Shown: positions 52,939 through 63,552 of the stretch, one piece after another | Layout of the letters: each line of letters begins with the position of its first letter | Position numbering within the stretch: position 1 is the stretch's first letter | Assembly (NCBI RefSeq): GCF_025791835.1 | Contig: NZ_JAOXLP010000006.1 | Location: forward strand, 1-64,000 | DNA length: 64,000 nt | Source of the DNA: Roseomonas xinghualingensis | GTDB lineage: Bacteria > Pseudomonadota > Alphaproteobacteria > Acetobacterales > Acetobacteraceae | Direction: 5' to 3' | Translations under genes and position numbers: made by a program | Notes under the pieces: generated by a model | What the model saw: only the letters and a program-made list of their open reading frames with translations | What the model was told of the DNA's origin: nothing | The model's database searches: none

Positions 52939-53849
52939 TCCGCCCGCTTACCTTCCTCTCGCTCGTGGCTGCCGCCGGGGCTGGGCTGCACCTTTATTCG
53001 GTGAAGCACGAGGTGTCCCAGCTGGAGAAGACGCTGCGCGAGACGGTGCGGCAGACCGAGCAGGCGCGGGAGCGTACGGCGGTGCTGCGCGCCGAATGGG
53101 CCATGCTGAACGAGCCCGAGCGCCTGCGCGCCGCCGCCACGCGCAACCTGCCGCTGGAGGTGATGCAGACGAGCCAGTTCGTGCGGGCCGCCGAGTTGGA
53201 TCGCCGCCTGCCCGCCGCCGTGGCCTTCGCAGGCGCACCAAGCCTTTTCGCGCCGCCGCCGGCGGAGCATTCCGGCGATTCGGAGGGAGCCGCCCCCGTG
53301 GCGATCGCCTCCACACCGGTTGCTGGCGCCGCGGCCGCGGCTGTCGGCACGGCCGCGCACGCAGCCCAGGGCACCGCTGCCACGGCCCAGGCCGCGCCGG
53401 TTGCCTCTGTCTCCGTCGTGCCGGTTGCGTCGCGCGCCCCGGTGCAGGTGGCCGCCACCGCCGCACGCCCCGCCACCCCACCGGCCGAGCGGGTGGAGCG
53501 CGCTGAGCGCACCACCGAGCGCGGCGAGCGCGCCGCGCCGCAGCGGGCGCCCTCCCCGGCGCCACAGGTGGCCGGCCTCCGGCCGCCCCAGCCGCGCGCT
53601 GCGTCTCGCCCCCCCGTTGCCCCGGCCCGTGCGGCCGAGCCGGAGGTTGATCGCGCGATGAATCTGGCGAACCGCCCGCAGCCACCGCATCTGCTGCGGA
53701 CAGCGCTGCATGTGCGCCATCCCGCGCCGGCGCAGCGCGCACCGGAAATGCCGGCCGCGAGTTCCATGCTTGGCGGCATGGGCCGACCGGCGCTGGCGCC
53801 GCCGGTGCCCATGGCCAGCTCCAGCGCCAACGCCGCGACGCTTCGCTGA
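52935..53849 (+). CDS. ftsL: FtsL-like divisome protein with long Ala/Pro-rich C-terminal extension
   Basis: A 304-aa bitopic membrane protein in the ftsL position. A short N-terminus and transmembrane helix ([19 protein letters not shown]) are followed by a leucine-zipper-like coiled coil ([20 protein letters not shown]) and the conserved [14 protein letters not shown]. This core takes about 110 residues, normal for FtsL. The remaining about 190 residues are Ala/Pro-rich and low in complexity, ending with a small conserved-looking [14 protein letters not shown] segment. FtsL bridges FtsB and the FtsI/FtsW synthase. ATG overlaps the rsmH stop. Confidence 0.85.
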   Translation: MIRPLTFLSLVAAAGAGLHLYSVKHEVSQLEKTLRETVRQTEQARERTAVLRAEWAMLNEPERLRAAATRNLPLEVMQTSQFVRAAELDRRLPAAVAFAGAPSLFAPPPAEHSGDSEGAAPVAIASTPVAGAAAAAVGTAAHAAQGTAATAQAAPVASVSVVPVASRAPVQVAATAARPATPPAERVERAERTTERGERAAPQRAPSPAPQVAGLRPPQPRAASRPPVAPARAAEPEVDRAMNLANRPQPPHLLRTALHVRHPAPAQRAPEMPAASSMLGGMGRPALAPPVPMASSSANAATLR

Positions 53850-53856
53850 GGGTCGT

Positions 53857-55950
53857 ATGAACGACCCCGCCGCCCCCGACCCGAACTCCGCCATCGCCTA
53901 TCACCTGCGGGAACCGGTGCGGGCCTCGCGGCTCACCGGTCCGCGCGCACGGATGGGGCAGCCCGATCTGGCGCGGCGCGCGCTGCTGGAGAAGAGCCGC
54001 GGGCGGCTGGTGCTGGCCGCCGCCGGCTTCGGCCTGCTCTTCGGGGCGGTGGGGGTGAAGCTGACGGTCGCCACCGTGGTCGATCCCCGCGAACCGCGAC
54101 GGATCGCGCGCAACGTGGTGGCACCCCCCGCGCCGGAGCCGGTTTCGGGGCGGGCACCGATCACCGACCGCAATGGCGAGATCCTGGCCGTCACGCTGCC
54201 GGTGACGGCGCTCTACGCCAATCCGAAGCAGATCGAGAATCCGGAATCGGTGGCGGCGCGCCTGGCCCAGGTGCTGCCGCAGCTGGAGCGGGACAAGCTT
54301 GTCGGACGCCTCTCGGGCGACCGGCAGTTCTCCTACATCGCCCGCGCGCTAACGCCGCGCGAGAAGCAGGTGGTGAACGACCTCGGCATTGCCGGCCTGT
54401 ATTTCGAGGAGGCCGAGCGCCGCTACTACCCGCAGGGGCGGGCGGCGGTGCATGTGCTCGGCAATGTGGATGTGGACGGCGCCGGCCTCTCGGGCATGGA
54501 GCGCTACCATGACGAGCGGCTGCGGGCGCGGCCGCATGAGCCGCTGCGGACCTCCGTGGACATCCGCGTCCAGCTGGCACTGCGCGACGCAGTGCAGAAG
54601 GCGATCGACGACTACACCGGCATTGGCGGCGCGGGGGTGGTGCTGGACATCAACAGCGGCGAGGTGCTCGCCATGGTGTCCCTGCCCGATTACGACGCCG
54701 GCAATATCGGCGCGGCGACACCGGATGAGCGCTTCAACCGCGTGACGGTGGGCATCTACGAGCCGGGATCGACCTTCAAGCTGTTCACCGCTGCCGCCGC
54801 ACTGGAATACGGCACCGCGAACGTCAACACGAGCAGCTTCAACGCCGCCCAGCCGATCCGCTACGGCCGCTTCACGATCAGCGACTTCAAGGGCAAGAAC
54901 CGCTGGCTGACCTTCCCCGAGGTGCTGGCCTATTCGTCCAACCTCGGCGCCGCGCACATGGCGCAGGGCTATGGGCCGCAGCGCCAGCGCGAGTTCATGC
55001 AGCGCCTGGGCATGCTCTCGCGCCAGAGGGTCGAGATCACCGAGACGGCGATGCCGCTCGCGCCCTCGGCCAATGGCTGGCGCGACATCAACATGATGAC
55101 GATCTCCTTCGGCCACGGCATCTCGGTGACGCCGCTGCATGTGGCGACCGGCGCCGCCGCCCTGGCCAATGGCGGCATCCTGCGCCAGCCCACGCTTCTG
55201 GCGCAGCCGCCGGGCACGGTGCGTGATGGCGTGCGCGTGATCAGCGAGCGCACTTCCGAGACCATGCGGCGGCTGATGCGGCTGGTGGTGACGGACGGCT
55301 CGGCCAAGGGCGCCGATGTCCCCGGCTATTTCGTCGGTGGCAAGACGGGCACGGCGCAAAAGACCGGCCCGCGCGGCGGCTATCTCGCGAACAAGCGCAT
55401 CGCGGCCTTCGTGGGCGCCTTCCCGATGAATGCGCCGCGCTACGCGGTTTATGTGATGGTGGATGAGCCGAAGCCCAACGCGCGATCGCATGGTTATGCG
55501 ACCGCGGGTTGGGTGGCTGCACCGGCGGCGGGCGCCGTGATCTCGCGCATCGCGCCTGTTCTTGGTCTGGTGCCGGAAAATCCGCAGACGCCGGAGATCC
55601 TGCAGGCGGTCAGCATTCCGCTGCAGCCGGGGCGGCCCCGCCCGGCATCTGCAGGCACGCAGGGCGCGCGCCAGGCAACGCCCGCAACCCAGCCGACCTC
55701 CCCGGCTTCACGTCCGGCCGCCGCGTCTCGCCCTGCCACCGCCACGACCCCGGCCGCCGCGCCCCGTCCCTCTGCACCGCCGGCCATCTCCCCGGCCCCG
55801 GCGCCGAATCTGGCGCCGCCCGTGCCGCTGCGCATGACCGAGACGATGCGGGATCAGGCGGTGAGCCGGACCCGCTTCTCCATGGCGGCGCAGGCGGCGA
55901 CGCTCGATCCTCCCTCTTCTTCGCCTGATCCCAGCCATGAGGCTCGATGA
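53857..55950 (+). CDS. ftsI: Division-specific transpeptidase FtsI (PBP3)
   Basis: A 697-aa septal transpeptidase. One transmembrane helix (about 50-72) is followed by the PBP dimerisation domain (RAPITDRNGEILA) and the transpeptidase domain with active-site motifs STFK (305-308, nucleophile Ser305), SSN (360-362) and KTGT (496-499). After about residue 580 an unusual Pro/Ala/Ser/Thr-rich tail of over 100 residues extends the protein. ATG 53857 lies 7 bases after ftsL, and the 3' end overlaps murE by 14 bases. Confidence 0.95.
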   Translation: MNDPAAPDPNSAIAYHLREPVRASRLTGPRARMGQPDLARRALLEKSRGRLVLAAAGFGLLFGAVGVKLTVATVVDPREPRRIARNVVAPPAPEPVSGRAPITDRNGEILAVTLPVTALYANPKQIENPESVAARLAQVLPQLERDKLVGRLSGDRQFSYIARALTPREKQVVNDLGIAGLYFEEAERRYYPQGRAAVHVLGNVDVDGAGLSGMERYHDERLRARPHEPLRTSVDIRVQLALRDAVQKAIDDYTGIGGAGVVLDINSGEVLAMVSLPDYDAGNIGAATPDERFNRVTVGIYEPGSTFKLFTAAAALEYGTANVNTSSFNAAQPIRYGRFTISDFKGKNRWLTFPEVLAYSSNLGAAHMAQGYGPQRQREFMQRLGMLSRQRVEITETAMPLAPSANGWRDINMMTISFGHGISVTPLHVATGAAALANGGILRQPTLLAQPPGTVRDGVRVISERTSETMRRLMRLVVTDGSAKGADVPGYFVGGKTGTAQKTGPRGGYLANKRIAAFVGAFPMNAPRYAVYVMVDEPKPNARSHGYATAGWVAAPAAGAVISRIAPVLGLVPENPQTPEILQAVSIPLQPGRPRPASAGTQGARQATPATQPTSPASRPAAASRPATATTPAAAPRPSAPPAISPAPAPNLAPPVPLRMTETMRDQAVSRTRFSMAAQAATLDPPSSSPDPSHEAR

Positions 55951-57412
55951 GCTCATGGACCGGCTGGACCCGATCGCAACCGCCTCCTTTGGGCGCTTCG
56001 ACGGCCAGCCCGGGATCACGGGGCTGACGGCGGACAGCCGGCAGGTGGTGCCTGGCGTGCTCTTCGCGGCGCTGCCGGGCGCGCGCACGGATGGGCGCGC
56101 GCATATCGAGGAAGCCGTGATGCGCGGCGCGGCGGCGGTGCTGGCGCCGGAGGGCACCGAATGGCCCCCGGGCGTTCCGCCGCGCCCCCTGGTGACGGCG
56201 ACAGATGCGCGGCGGGCATTGGCGCTGATGGCCGCGCGCTTCCATGGCCGCCAGCCCTCCACCGTGGTGGCGGTGACCGGCACCAACGGCAAGACGAGCA
56301 CGGCCGAGTTCCTGCGGCAGATCTGGGCGGATGCGGGATCGCGCGCGGCCTCCGTGGGGACGCTGGGGCTGGTGGCGGATGGCTTTCCGCCCGGACCTTC
56401 GCTGACGACGCCCGATCCCGTGTCCCTGCATGCGATGCTGGCCGCCATCGCGCGCGCGGGCGTGACCCATGCGGCGATGGAGGCATCGTCGCACGGGCTG
56501 GAGCAACGGCGGCTGGATGGTGTTTCCCTGGCGGCGGCGGGCTTCTCGAACCTGACGCGTGACCATCTGGATTACCACGGCACCACCGAAGCCTATCGCG
56601 CCGCGAAGCTGCGGCTGTTCGACACGCTGCTGGAGCCCGGGCACCCGGCCGTGGCGAATGCCGACATGGATGGCGCGACGCTGGCAGCGCTGCGTGCCAT
56701 CGCCTCCTCGCGCCGGTTGCGGCTGCTGACGGTAGGCGAGGCCGGGGCCGATGTGCGGCTGTTGCGCCACGCGCCGCTGCCCGAGGGGCAGGAGATCGAG
56801 CTTTCCCTTTTCGGGCGGCGCGAAGCTGTGCGCCTGCCGCTCGTCGGGCGCTACCAGGCCGATAACGTGCTGATGGCGGCGGCCCTGGCAGTGGCCACCG
56901 GCATGGCGGCGGACCGGGTGATCCGGGCCCTGCCCCATCTGGCCGGGGTGCGCGGGCGGATGGAGCTGGCAGCCCGCCTGCCGAATGGCGCCGCCGTCTA
57001 TGTGGATTTCGCGCATACGGCTGATGCGCTGGAGCGGCTTCTGGCGGCCTTGCGGCCGCATGCCGCGAGGCTGCATGTGGTGTTCGGCGCCGGCGGGGAT
57101 CGCGATCCCGGCAAGCGGCCGCTGATGGGCGCGGCCTGCGCGGCGCTGGCCGACCGGGTGGTGGTGACGGATGACAATCCGCGCAGCGAGGACCCGGCGG
57201 CGATCCGCGCGGCCGTGCTGGCGGCCTGCCCTGGCGGCATCGAGATCGGCGGGCGTGAAGCGGCCATCGCCGAGGCGATGGCGGCGCTGGGTCCGGGCGA
57301 TGTGCTGGCAGTGGCCGGCAAGGGACATGAAAGCGGGCAGACGATCAGCGGCGTGACTTATCCTTTCGATGATGTGGACATGGTGCGGCGGCTGGCGGGT
57401 ATCGCGCCGTGA
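55937..57412 (+). CDS. murE: UDP-MurNAc-tripeptide synthetase MurE (meso-DAP adding)
   Basis: A 491-aa ATP-dependent ligase adding meso-diaminopimelate to UDP-MurNAc-L-Ala-D-Glu. The P-loop is VTGTNGKTST (about 110), the carbamylated-Lys region is YHGTTEAYRAAKLRLF, and the DAP-recognition motif DNPR is in VVVTDDNPRSEDP. The DNPR motif points to DAP-type peptidoglycan, as expected for a Gram-negative. Overlaps ftsI by 14 bases. Confidence 0.97.
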   Translation: MRLDELMDRLDPIATASFGRFDGQPGITGLTADSRQVVPGVLFAALPGARTDGRAHIEEAVMRGAAAVLAPEGTEWPPGVPPRPLVTATDARRALALMAARFHGRQPSTVVAVTGTNGKTSTAEFLRQIWADAGSRAASVGTLGLVADGFPPGPSLTTPDPVSLHAMLAAIARAGVTHAAMEASSHGLEQRRLDGVSLAAAGFSNLTRDHLDYHGTTEAYRAAKLRLFDTLLEPGHPAVANADMDGATLAALRAIASSRRLRLLTVGEAGADVRLLRHAPLPEGQEIELSLFGRREAVRLPLVGRYQADNVLMAAALAVATGMAADRVIRALPHLAGVRGRMELAARLPNGAAVYVDFAHTADALERLLAALRPHAARLHVVFGAGGDRDPGKRPLMGAACAALADRVVVTDDNPRSEDPAAIRAAVLAACPGGIEIGGREAAIAEAMAALGPGDVLAVAGKGHESGQTISGVTYPFDDVDMVRRLAGIAP

Positions 57413-58812
57413 GCATTCCTGGACCGGTTCTCTGGGACGCAGCGTCGCTGCGCGTGGCGAGCGGTGGCACGGTGGCCGATGGCGTGGCCGTGTCCGGCGT
57501 GTCGATCGACAGCCGGGGCGTCGCGCCCGGCGAGTTGTTCGTGGCGCTGCGTGACGCGCGCGACGGGCATGATTTCGTAGCCGATGCGCTGGCGCGCGGC
57601 GCGGGTTGCGCGATGGTGGACCGAGATCCGCCAAGGGTGGCCAGCGATGCGCCGCTGCTGCGGGTGGGCGATACGCTGCAGAGCCTGACGGCGCTGGGCG
57701 CGGCCGGGCGCGCGCGATCCACCGCGCGCTTTGTTGCCGTAACGGGCAGCGTGGGCAAGACCAGCACCAAGGAGATGCTGGCGGCCGGGCTTTCCGCCTG
57801 CGGTTCCGTCCATGCGGCAGCGGCCAGCTACAACAACCATTGGGGCGTGCCCCTCACCCTGGCGCGGATGCCGGCCTCTGCCGAATTCGGCGTGATCGAG
57901 ATCGGCATGAACACGCGGGGCGAGATCGCGCCCCTGTCGCGCCTGGCACGGCCGCATGTGGCGGTGATCACCACCATCGCGCCCGCGCATCTCGGGCGGC
58001 TGGGCTCGATCGAGACCATCGCCGAGGAGAAGGCCGATATCGTCGCCGGGCTGGAGCCGGGCGGAGTGGCGGTTCTGCCGGCCGAGGGGCCGCAGGCTGG
58101 GCTGCTGCGCCGGCGTGCCGAGGACGCGGGCGTGCGCATGGTCTCCTTCGGCGAAGACGCCGGTGCGGATGCGCGCCTGATCGGCTGGGAGGGTGGCGCC
58201 GATCGCCAGTCCTTCCGCGTGGCCTTGGGTGGAAGGGAATTTGCCGTGACGCTCGGCGTACCCGGGCGTCACATGGCGATGAATGCCGTCGCCGCGATAG
58301 CGGCGGTGCAGGCGCTCGGGGTTGATCCCGCGCGCTTCGCGGAAGGGCTGGCGGGCTTTGCCGCGCTGGCCGGGCGGGGGGCACGCGTGCCGGTCCCCGT
58401 GCCGGGCGGCACGGCGCTTCTGCTCGACGAATCCTACAATGCCAATACGACCTCCATGCGTGCGGCCCTTGCCGTCCTGGCGGCGCAAGAAGGAACGCGG
58501 CGGATTGCCGTGATGGGTGACATGCTGGAGTTGGGTGATCAGGGCGTCGCGATGCATGCGGCGCTGGCGGGCGATGCGGTGGCTTGCGCGGATGTGGTTT
58601 TCACCTGCGGGCCCCAGATGGCGGCGCTGCATGATGCGCTACCGGAAGCGAAGCGTGGCGCACATGCCGTGGACAGCGCGGCGCTGGCGCCGATCGTGGC
58701 CGATGCACTGCGCGCAGGCGATTCCGTGCTGGTGAAAGGCTCGCTCGGCAGCCGCATGGCTGTGGTCGTGCGCGCGATCAAGGCTCTCGACGCGCAGGGA
58801 GCGGCGGCATGA
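57409..58812 (+). CDS. murF: UDP-MurNAc-pentapeptide synthetase MurF
   Basis: A 467-aa ligase adding D-Ala-D-Ala to the UDP-MurNAc-tripeptide. The ATP motif is [14 protein letters not shown], followed by [25 protein letters not shown], and [18 protein letters not shown], all MurF-specific. Starts at GTG 57409 overlapping the murE stop (GTGA). Confidence 0.97.
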   Translation: MSIPGPVLWDAASLRVASGGTVADGVAVSGVSIDSRGVAPGELFVALRDARDGHDFVADALARGAGCAMVDRDPPRVASDAPLLRVGDTLQSLTALGAAGRARSTARFVAVTGSVGKTSTKEMLAAGLSACGSVHAAAASYNNHWGVPLTLARMPASAEFGVIEIGMNTRGEIAPLSRLARPHVAVITTIAPAHLGRLGSIETIAEEKADIVAGLEPGGVAVLPAEGPQAGLLRRRAEDAGVRMVSFGEDAGADARLIGWEGGADRQSFRVALGGREFAVTLGVPGRHMAMNAVAAIAAVQALGVDPARFAEGLAGFAALAGRGARVPVPVPGGTALLLDESYNANTTSMRAALAVLAAQEGTRRIAVMGDMLELGDQGVAMHAALAGDAVACADVVFTCGPQMAALHDALPEAKRGAHAVDSAALAPIVADALRAGDSVLVKGSLGSRMAVVVRAIKALDAQGAAA

Positions 58813-59894
58813 TCCCGGCGCTTCTCGCCGGGCCCGGCGACCTCATCATCTTCAACCTGCTGCGCTACGTCACCTTCCGCGCGGGCGCGGCCTGCATGAC
58901 GGCGCTGTTCCTCTCCATGATGTTCGGCCCGGCGGTGATCAACTGGCTGCGCGGCTTCCAGCGCGGCGGCCAGCCGATCCGCGAGGACGGCCCGGCGCGC
59001 CACCTGGTGGAGAAGAAGGGCACGCCGACCATGGGCGGCGTGCTGATCCTGCTGGCCCTTACGGTTTCCACCCTGCTCTGGGCCGATTTGCGCAATCCGC
59101 TCGTCTGGGCCGTTCTGGCGGTGACGCTGGGCTTCGGCGCGCTGGGCTTCGCCGATGACTGGCTGAAGGTGACCAAGCGCAACACCAAGGGCGTGTCCGC
59201 CCGCGGCAAGCTGGTGGTGCAGTTCGGGCTGGGGCTGATCGTGGCGATCGCGATCACCTGGTTCCTGCCGCAGGGACTGCACGACAAGCTGACCCTGCCG
59301 GTGTTCAAGGAACTGCTGATCCCCTTCGGCTTCACCTTCCCGATCCTGGCCATGCTGGTGATGGTGGGCGCATCCAACGCCGTGAACCTGACGGACGGCC
59401 TGGACGGGTTGGCCATTGTGCCGGTGATGATCGCGGCGGGCGTCTTCGCGCTGATCGCCTATCTCGTCGGCAACCGCGTCTTCTCCGATTACCTGCAACT
59501 CCATTTCGTGCCGGGCACGGGTGAGCTGGCGGTGTTCTGCTCGGCGCTGATCGGCGCGGGGCTGGGCTTCCTGTGGTTCAACGCCCCGCCAGCCAAGGTG
59601 TTCATGGGCGACACGGGAAGCCTGGCGCTCGGCGGCGCGCTCGGCGCGGTGGCCGTGGCCACCAAGCACGAGGTGGTGCTGGCCATCGTGGGCGGCGTCT
59701 TCGTGGTGGAGACGCTCTCGGTCGTGATCCAGGTCTTCTGGTTCAAGCGCACCGGGCGGCGGGTCTTCCTGATGGCCCCCCTGCACCACCATTTCGAGAA
59801 GAAGGGCTGGCCGGAGCCGACCATCGTGATCCGCTTCTGGATCATCTCGATGATCCTGGCGCTGGTCGGCCTTTCCACCCTGAAGATCCGGTGA
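58809..59894 (+). CDS. mraY: Phospho-MurNAc-pentapeptide transferase MraY
   Basis: A 361-aa polytopic membrane enzyme with about ten helices, transferring phospho-MurNAc-pentapeptide to undecaprenyl phosphate to make lipid I. Catalytic signatures: [26 protein letters not shown] (Mg-binding Asp pair), [14 protein letters not shown], and [18 protein letters not shown] overlaps murF (ATGA). Confidence 0.98.
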   Translation: MIPALLAGPGDLIIFNLLRYVTFRAGAACMTALFLSMMFGPAVINWLRGFQRGGQPIREDGPARHLVEKKGTPTMGGVLILLALTVSTLLWADLRNPLVWAVLAVTLGFGALGFADDWLKVTKRNTKGVSARGKLVVQFGLGLIVAIAITWFLPQGLHDKLTLPVFKELLIPFGFTFPILAMLVMVGASNAVNLTDGLDGLAIVPVMIAAGVFALIAYLVGNRVFSDYLQLHFVPGTGELAVFCSALIGAGLGFLWFNAPPAKVFMGDTGSLALGGALGAVAVATKHEVVLAIVGGVFVVETLSVVIQVFWFKRTGRRVFLMAPLHHHFEKKGWPEPTIVIRFWIISMILALVGLSTLKIR

Positions 59895-61246
59895 GCACCA
59901 TGCGCCCCTTCGCAGGATCGCGGATCGCGGTGCTCGGCCTGGGACGGGCCGGGCTGCCGGCCGCCCTGCGTCTGCGCGAATGGGGCGCCGAGATCACGGC
60001 ATGGGATGACGGGGCCGCGGCGCGGGAGCAGGCCAGCTTGGCCGGGATCGCAGTGGCGCGCCCCGAGGATTTCGACCTGCTGATGATCTCGCCTGGCATC
60101 CCGCACCGGGGCCCGAAGGCGCATCCGGGGGCGCTGCGGGCGGCGGAGATCGGGGCGCCGGTGCTCTGCGACGTGGAGTTCCTGTACCGTGCCGTGCGGG
60201 CCGCGGGCAGCAAGGCGTGCTTCGTCGGCATCACCGGCACGAACGGGAAATCCACCACCACGGCCCTGCTGGACCATATCGCCCTCGCGGCGGGGATGGC
60301 GGTGGAGACGGGCGGCAATCTCGGCCCGCCGGCGCTCGACATGCCGGTCCTGCCGGATGATGGCGCCTATATCCTTGAGATGTCCTCCTATTCGGCGGAG
60401 CGGCTGGACCGCGCGCGCTTCGATCTGGGGGCATTGCTGAATCTTTCGCCGGATCATCTGGACCGGCATGGCGACATGACCGGCTATGCCGCCGCCAAGG
60501 CGAAGGTGCTGCTGGACAACAGGATCGCCGTCTTCGGCATGGATGATGCCGAGACGCGCGCCGTGGCGGCGGCCCATGCCGGGCCAGTGGTTCCGGTTTC
60601 GGGCTTCACGCCGCAGCCGGGCGGGATCTGGGCCGAAGGCACGCTGCTGCGTGACGAGCAGGGCGTGATCGCCGACCTGTCTCACGCCGCAGCGCTGCCG
60701 GGCATGCACAATGCGCAGAATGCGGCGGCCGCGACGGCGCTGGCCTTCGGCCTCGGCATCGCGCGCGAGGTGGTCGCGGCGGCGCTGCTCACCTATCCCG
60801 GCCTGCCGCACCGGCAGGAGCGGGTGGGCGAGATCGGCGGCATCATCTTCCTCAATGACAGCAAGGCGACGAATGCGGACAGCGCCGCCTATGCGCTGGG
60901 CTGCCATGAGCGTGTGGTGTGGATCGCGGGTGGGGTGCCGAAGGCGGGCGGGATCGAGCCGCTCGCGCGCCATTTCCCGCGCGTGGCCGAGGCGCTGCTG
61001 ATCGGCCAAGCGGCGGAGGAGTTCGCCGCCACCCTCTCCGCGCATGGCGTCCCGCACCGCATCCTTGGTACGCTGGAAGCCGCCGTGCCGGCCGCACTGG
61101 CGGCGGCGCGCCAGACCGGAAGCGGCGCCGTGCTGCTCTCCCCCGCCTGTGCCTCCTTCGACCAGTTTCGCAGCTTCGAGGCGCGCGGCGATGCCTTCCG
61201 CGCCCTCGTCACTGATCTCGCCACCCGTGAAGCGGAGGCCGCCTGA
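59891..61246 (+). CDS. murD: UDP-MurNAc-L-alanine:D-glutamate ligase MurD
   Basis: A 451-aa ligase adding D-Glu to UDP-MurNAc-L-Ala. [13 protein letters not shown] is the UDP-binding opening, [13 protein letters not shown] the ATP loop, and [11 protein letters not shown] and [15 protein letters not shown] the catalytic regions. The GTG at 59891 overlaps the mraY stop (GTGA), as elsewhere in the cluster; ATG 59900 is an alternative. Confidence 0.96.
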   Translation: MSTMRPFAGSRIAVLGLGRAGLPAALRLREWGAEITAWDDGAAAREQASLAGIAVARPEDFDLLMISPGIPHRGPKAHPGALRAAEIGAPVLCDVEFLYRAVRAAGSKACFVGITGTNGKSTTTALLDHIALAAGMAVETGGNLGPPALDMPVLPDDGAYILEMSSYSAERLDRARFDLGALLNLSPDHLDRHGDMTGYAAAKAKVLLDNRIAVFGMDDAETRAVAAAHAGPVVPVSGFTPQPGGIWAEGTLLRDEQGVIADLSHAAALPGMHNAQNAAAATALAFGLGIAREVVAAALLTYPGLPHRQERVGEIGGIIFLNDSKATNADSAAYALGCHERVVWIAGGVPKAGGIEPLARHFPRVAEALLIGQAAEEFAATLSAHGVPHRILGTLEAAVPAALAAARQTGSGAVLLSPACASFDQFRSFEARGDAFRALVTDLATREAEAA

Positions 61247-62400
61247 TGGCCCTGTCGCGCGCTGATACATCCGTCCTTGGCCGCTGGTGGTGGAGCGTGG
61301 ACCGCTGGACACTCGCCGCGCTGCTGACGCTGGTGGGCTTCGGCTATGTCATGGTGCTGGCCGCCGCGCCGGCGGTGGCGGAGCGCATCGGCGCCTCCTC
61401 CCGCAACATGTTCTTCGCCAAGCAGGTGTTCTTCCTGCTGGGCGCGTCCGCGGTGATGGCGGGCGTCTCGCTACTGAGCCCGAAGGGCGTGCGGCGCCTC
61501 GCGGCGCTGGGCTTCCTCGGGGCGCTGCTGCTGACGGCGGCAACGCTGGTGATCGGTGCGGAGGTGAAGGGCGCACGGCGCTGGCTGAACCTGCCGCTGT
61601 TCGGTTCGTTGCAGCCCAGTGAGTTCCTCAAGCCCTGCTTCGCCGTCATCGGCGCATGGCTGATCTCCCAGGCCAAGCTCTCGGGCGACCGGGCCTGGGC
61701 CCTGTGGGGGCTGGCTCTCGGCTGCTACGGGTTGGTGGCGCTGCTGCTTCAGCGGCAGCCGGATATCGGCATGCTGCTGGTCGTCACCTCCGTGTTCTTC
61801 GCGCAGGTCTTCGTCGCGGGGATCAACCTGGCCGTGGTCTTCGCCCTGGGCGGGGTCGCCGTCGCCGGCTTGGTCGGCGCGTATTTCATCTTCCACCACG
61901 TGCAGAGCCGCATCGACCGCTTCCTCAACCCCGAGGCAGGAAACAACTATCAGGTGGATGTCGCGCTGGAGGCCTTCGGCGCGGGCGGGATGATGGGCGT
62001 CGGCCCCGGCGAGGGCCGCATGAAGAACGTGCTGCCCGACGCGCATGCCGACTTCGTCTTCGCCGTGGTGGGCGAGGAGTTCGGCCTGATGATCTGCCTG
62101 CTGATCCTCGGCCTCTTCACCTTCGTGGTGGTGCGCGGGCTGATGCGGCTGCTGGCCGAGACGGACCTGTTCGTCATCCTGGCCGCCACTGGTCTTCTGA
62201 CGCAGTTCGGGCTGCAGGCCTTCGTGAACATGGCCTCCTCCCTGCACCTCATCCCCACCAAGGGCATGACGCTGCCCTTCGTTTCCTATGGCGGCTCCTC
62301 CGTCATCGCCATCGCGCTGGGCATGGGCTTCCTGCTTGCCCTGACGCGGCGCCGGCTGACGCGGGGCGAGGAAGGTGCAGCCCAGGGAGGCCTGTTGTGA
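61246..62400 (+). CDS. ftsW: Septal peptidoglycan glycosyltransferase FtsW
   Basis: A 384-aa SEDS-family polymerase with about ten transmembrane helices that polymerises lipid II with FtsI. Conserved: GARRWLNLPLFGSLQPSEFLKP, LLQRQPDIGMLLVVTSVFF, NPEAGNNYQVDVALEAFGAGGMMGVGPGEG, DFVFAVVGEEFG, and KGMTLPFVSYGGSS. ATG overlaps the murD stop (TGATG). Confidence 0.97.
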   Translation: MALSRADTSVLGRWWWSVDRWTLAALLTLVGFGYVMVLAAAPAVAERIGASSRNMFFAKQVFFLLGASAVMAGVSLLSPKGVRRLAALGFLGALLLTAATLVIGAEVKGARRWLNLPLFGSLQPSEFLKPCFAVIGAWLISQAKLSGDRAWALWGLALGCYGLVALLLQRQPDIGMLLVVTSVFFAQVFVAGINLAVVFALGGVAVAGLVGAYFIFHHVQSRIDRFLNPEAGNNYQVDVALEAFGAGGMMGVGPGEGRMKNVLPDAHADFVFAVVGEEFGLMICLLILGLFTFVVVRGLMRLLAETDLFVILAATGLLTQFGLQAFVNMASSLHLIPTKGMTLPFVSYGGSSVIAIALGMGFLLALTRRRLTRGEEGAAQGGLL

Positions 62401-63551
62401 GGGGACCCGGCGCACGCCCGATTATCATCGCCGCGGGCGGAACGGGGGGACATTTCTTCCCGGCCGAAGCGCTGGCCGCCGCGCTGATCCAGCGCGGCGA
62501 GCGGATCGCGCTGATGACCGATGCGCGTTCCTCCTCCTATGCCAGCCCTGTCTTCGCCAATGCGGAGCGCTTCGTGCTGAAGGGCTCCGGGCTGGCCGGG
62601 CATGGCATCATGGGCGCCGCGCGCGGAGCGCTGGCGCTGGCGCGCGGCACGCTGGAGGCGCGGCGGCTGCTCCTGGACCTGAACCCCTCGGCCGTGGTTG
62701 GCTTTGGCGGCTATCCCTCGGTGCCGCCGGTGGTGGCGGCGCGCTTCCTCCCGGCCTCTCGTCGGCCGGCCGTGGTGCTGCATGAACAGAATGCTGTTCT
62801 GGGCCGGGCCAATCGCGGCATGGCGCGCGGGGCGGACCTGCTGGCGCTGTGCTTCAAGAACACGCGGCGCCTACCGCCTGGCACGAAGGCCGAGGTACTG
62901 GGCAATCCCGTGCGCCCCGCCATCGCGGCATTGCATGGGCAAGGCTATGCGCGCCCGCTCGACGTGATGCGGATCTTCGTGCTGGGCGGATCGCTGGGCG
63001 CGCGCATCTTCTCGGATGTGGTGCCGGCGGCCATCGCCTCCCTGCCGCCGGTCATGCGGCAGCGGATCGAGGTGGTGCAGCAATGCCGCCAGGAGGATCT
63101 GGACCGCACGCGCACCGCCTATGCCGCCGCGGGTGTGCGGGCGGAGCTGGCGCCCTTCTTTGCCGATGTCGCCGCGCACTACCGGGACGCGCATCTGGTG
63201 ATCGCGCGGGCGGGCGCCTCCACCGTGGCGGAAATCGCCTGCGTGGGGCGGCCGAGCATCCTGGTACCCCTTCCGCATGCCATCGACGACCATCAGACCG
63301 AGAACGCCCGTTCCCTTTCCGAAGCTGGTGCGGCGGAACTGATGTTCCAGGCGAGCTTCACCCCGGAATCCCTTGCCACATCGTTGAAAAAAACGCTCGA
63401 AGCGCCGGAAAGCCTGGACGAGTCGGCCCATGCTGCGGCATCCCTGGGAAGGCCGGACGCTGCCGAGAGGCTGGCGGATCGGATCCTGTCACTGATCGAC
63501 TTGGCATCGCCGCGCGGCGGGGCCGAACCTCCGCTCGGGAAAGCTGCCTGA
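62397..63551 (+). CDS. murG: UDP-GlcNAc:lipid I N-acetylglucosaminyltransferase MurG
   Basis: A 384-aa GT-B glycosyltransferase forming lipid II on the inner leaflet. [22 protein letters not shown] is the N-terminal G-loop, [15 protein letters not shown] and [15 protein letters not shown] follow, and the C-terminal donor site has [31 protein letters not shown]. Starts with GTG 62397 overlapping ftsW (GTGA). Confidence 0.97.
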   Translation: MRGPGARPIIIAAGGTGGHFFPAEALAAALIQRGERIALMTDARSSSYASPVFANAERFVLKGSGLAGHGIMGAARGALALARGTLEARRLLLDLNPSAVVGFGGYPSVPPVVAARFLPASRRPAVVLHEQNAVLGRANRGMARGADLLALCFKNTRRLPPGTKAEVLGNPVRPAIAALHGQGYARPLDVMRIFVLGGSLGARIFSDVVPAAIASLPPVMRQRIEVVQQCRQEDLDRTRTAYAAAGVRAELAPFFADVAAHYRDAHLVIARAGASTVAEIACVGRPSILVPLPHAIDDHQTENARSLSEAGAAELMFQASFTPESLATSLKKTLEAPESLDESAHAAASLGRPDAAERLADRILSLIDLASPRGGAEPPLGKAA

Positions 63552-63552
63552 C

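Noticed and set aside
55610..57634. Open frame of about 670 codons antisense to ftsI/murE/murF
   Set aside because: Arg/His/Pro-rich translation, while the opposite strand carries complete mur genes with catalytic motifs.
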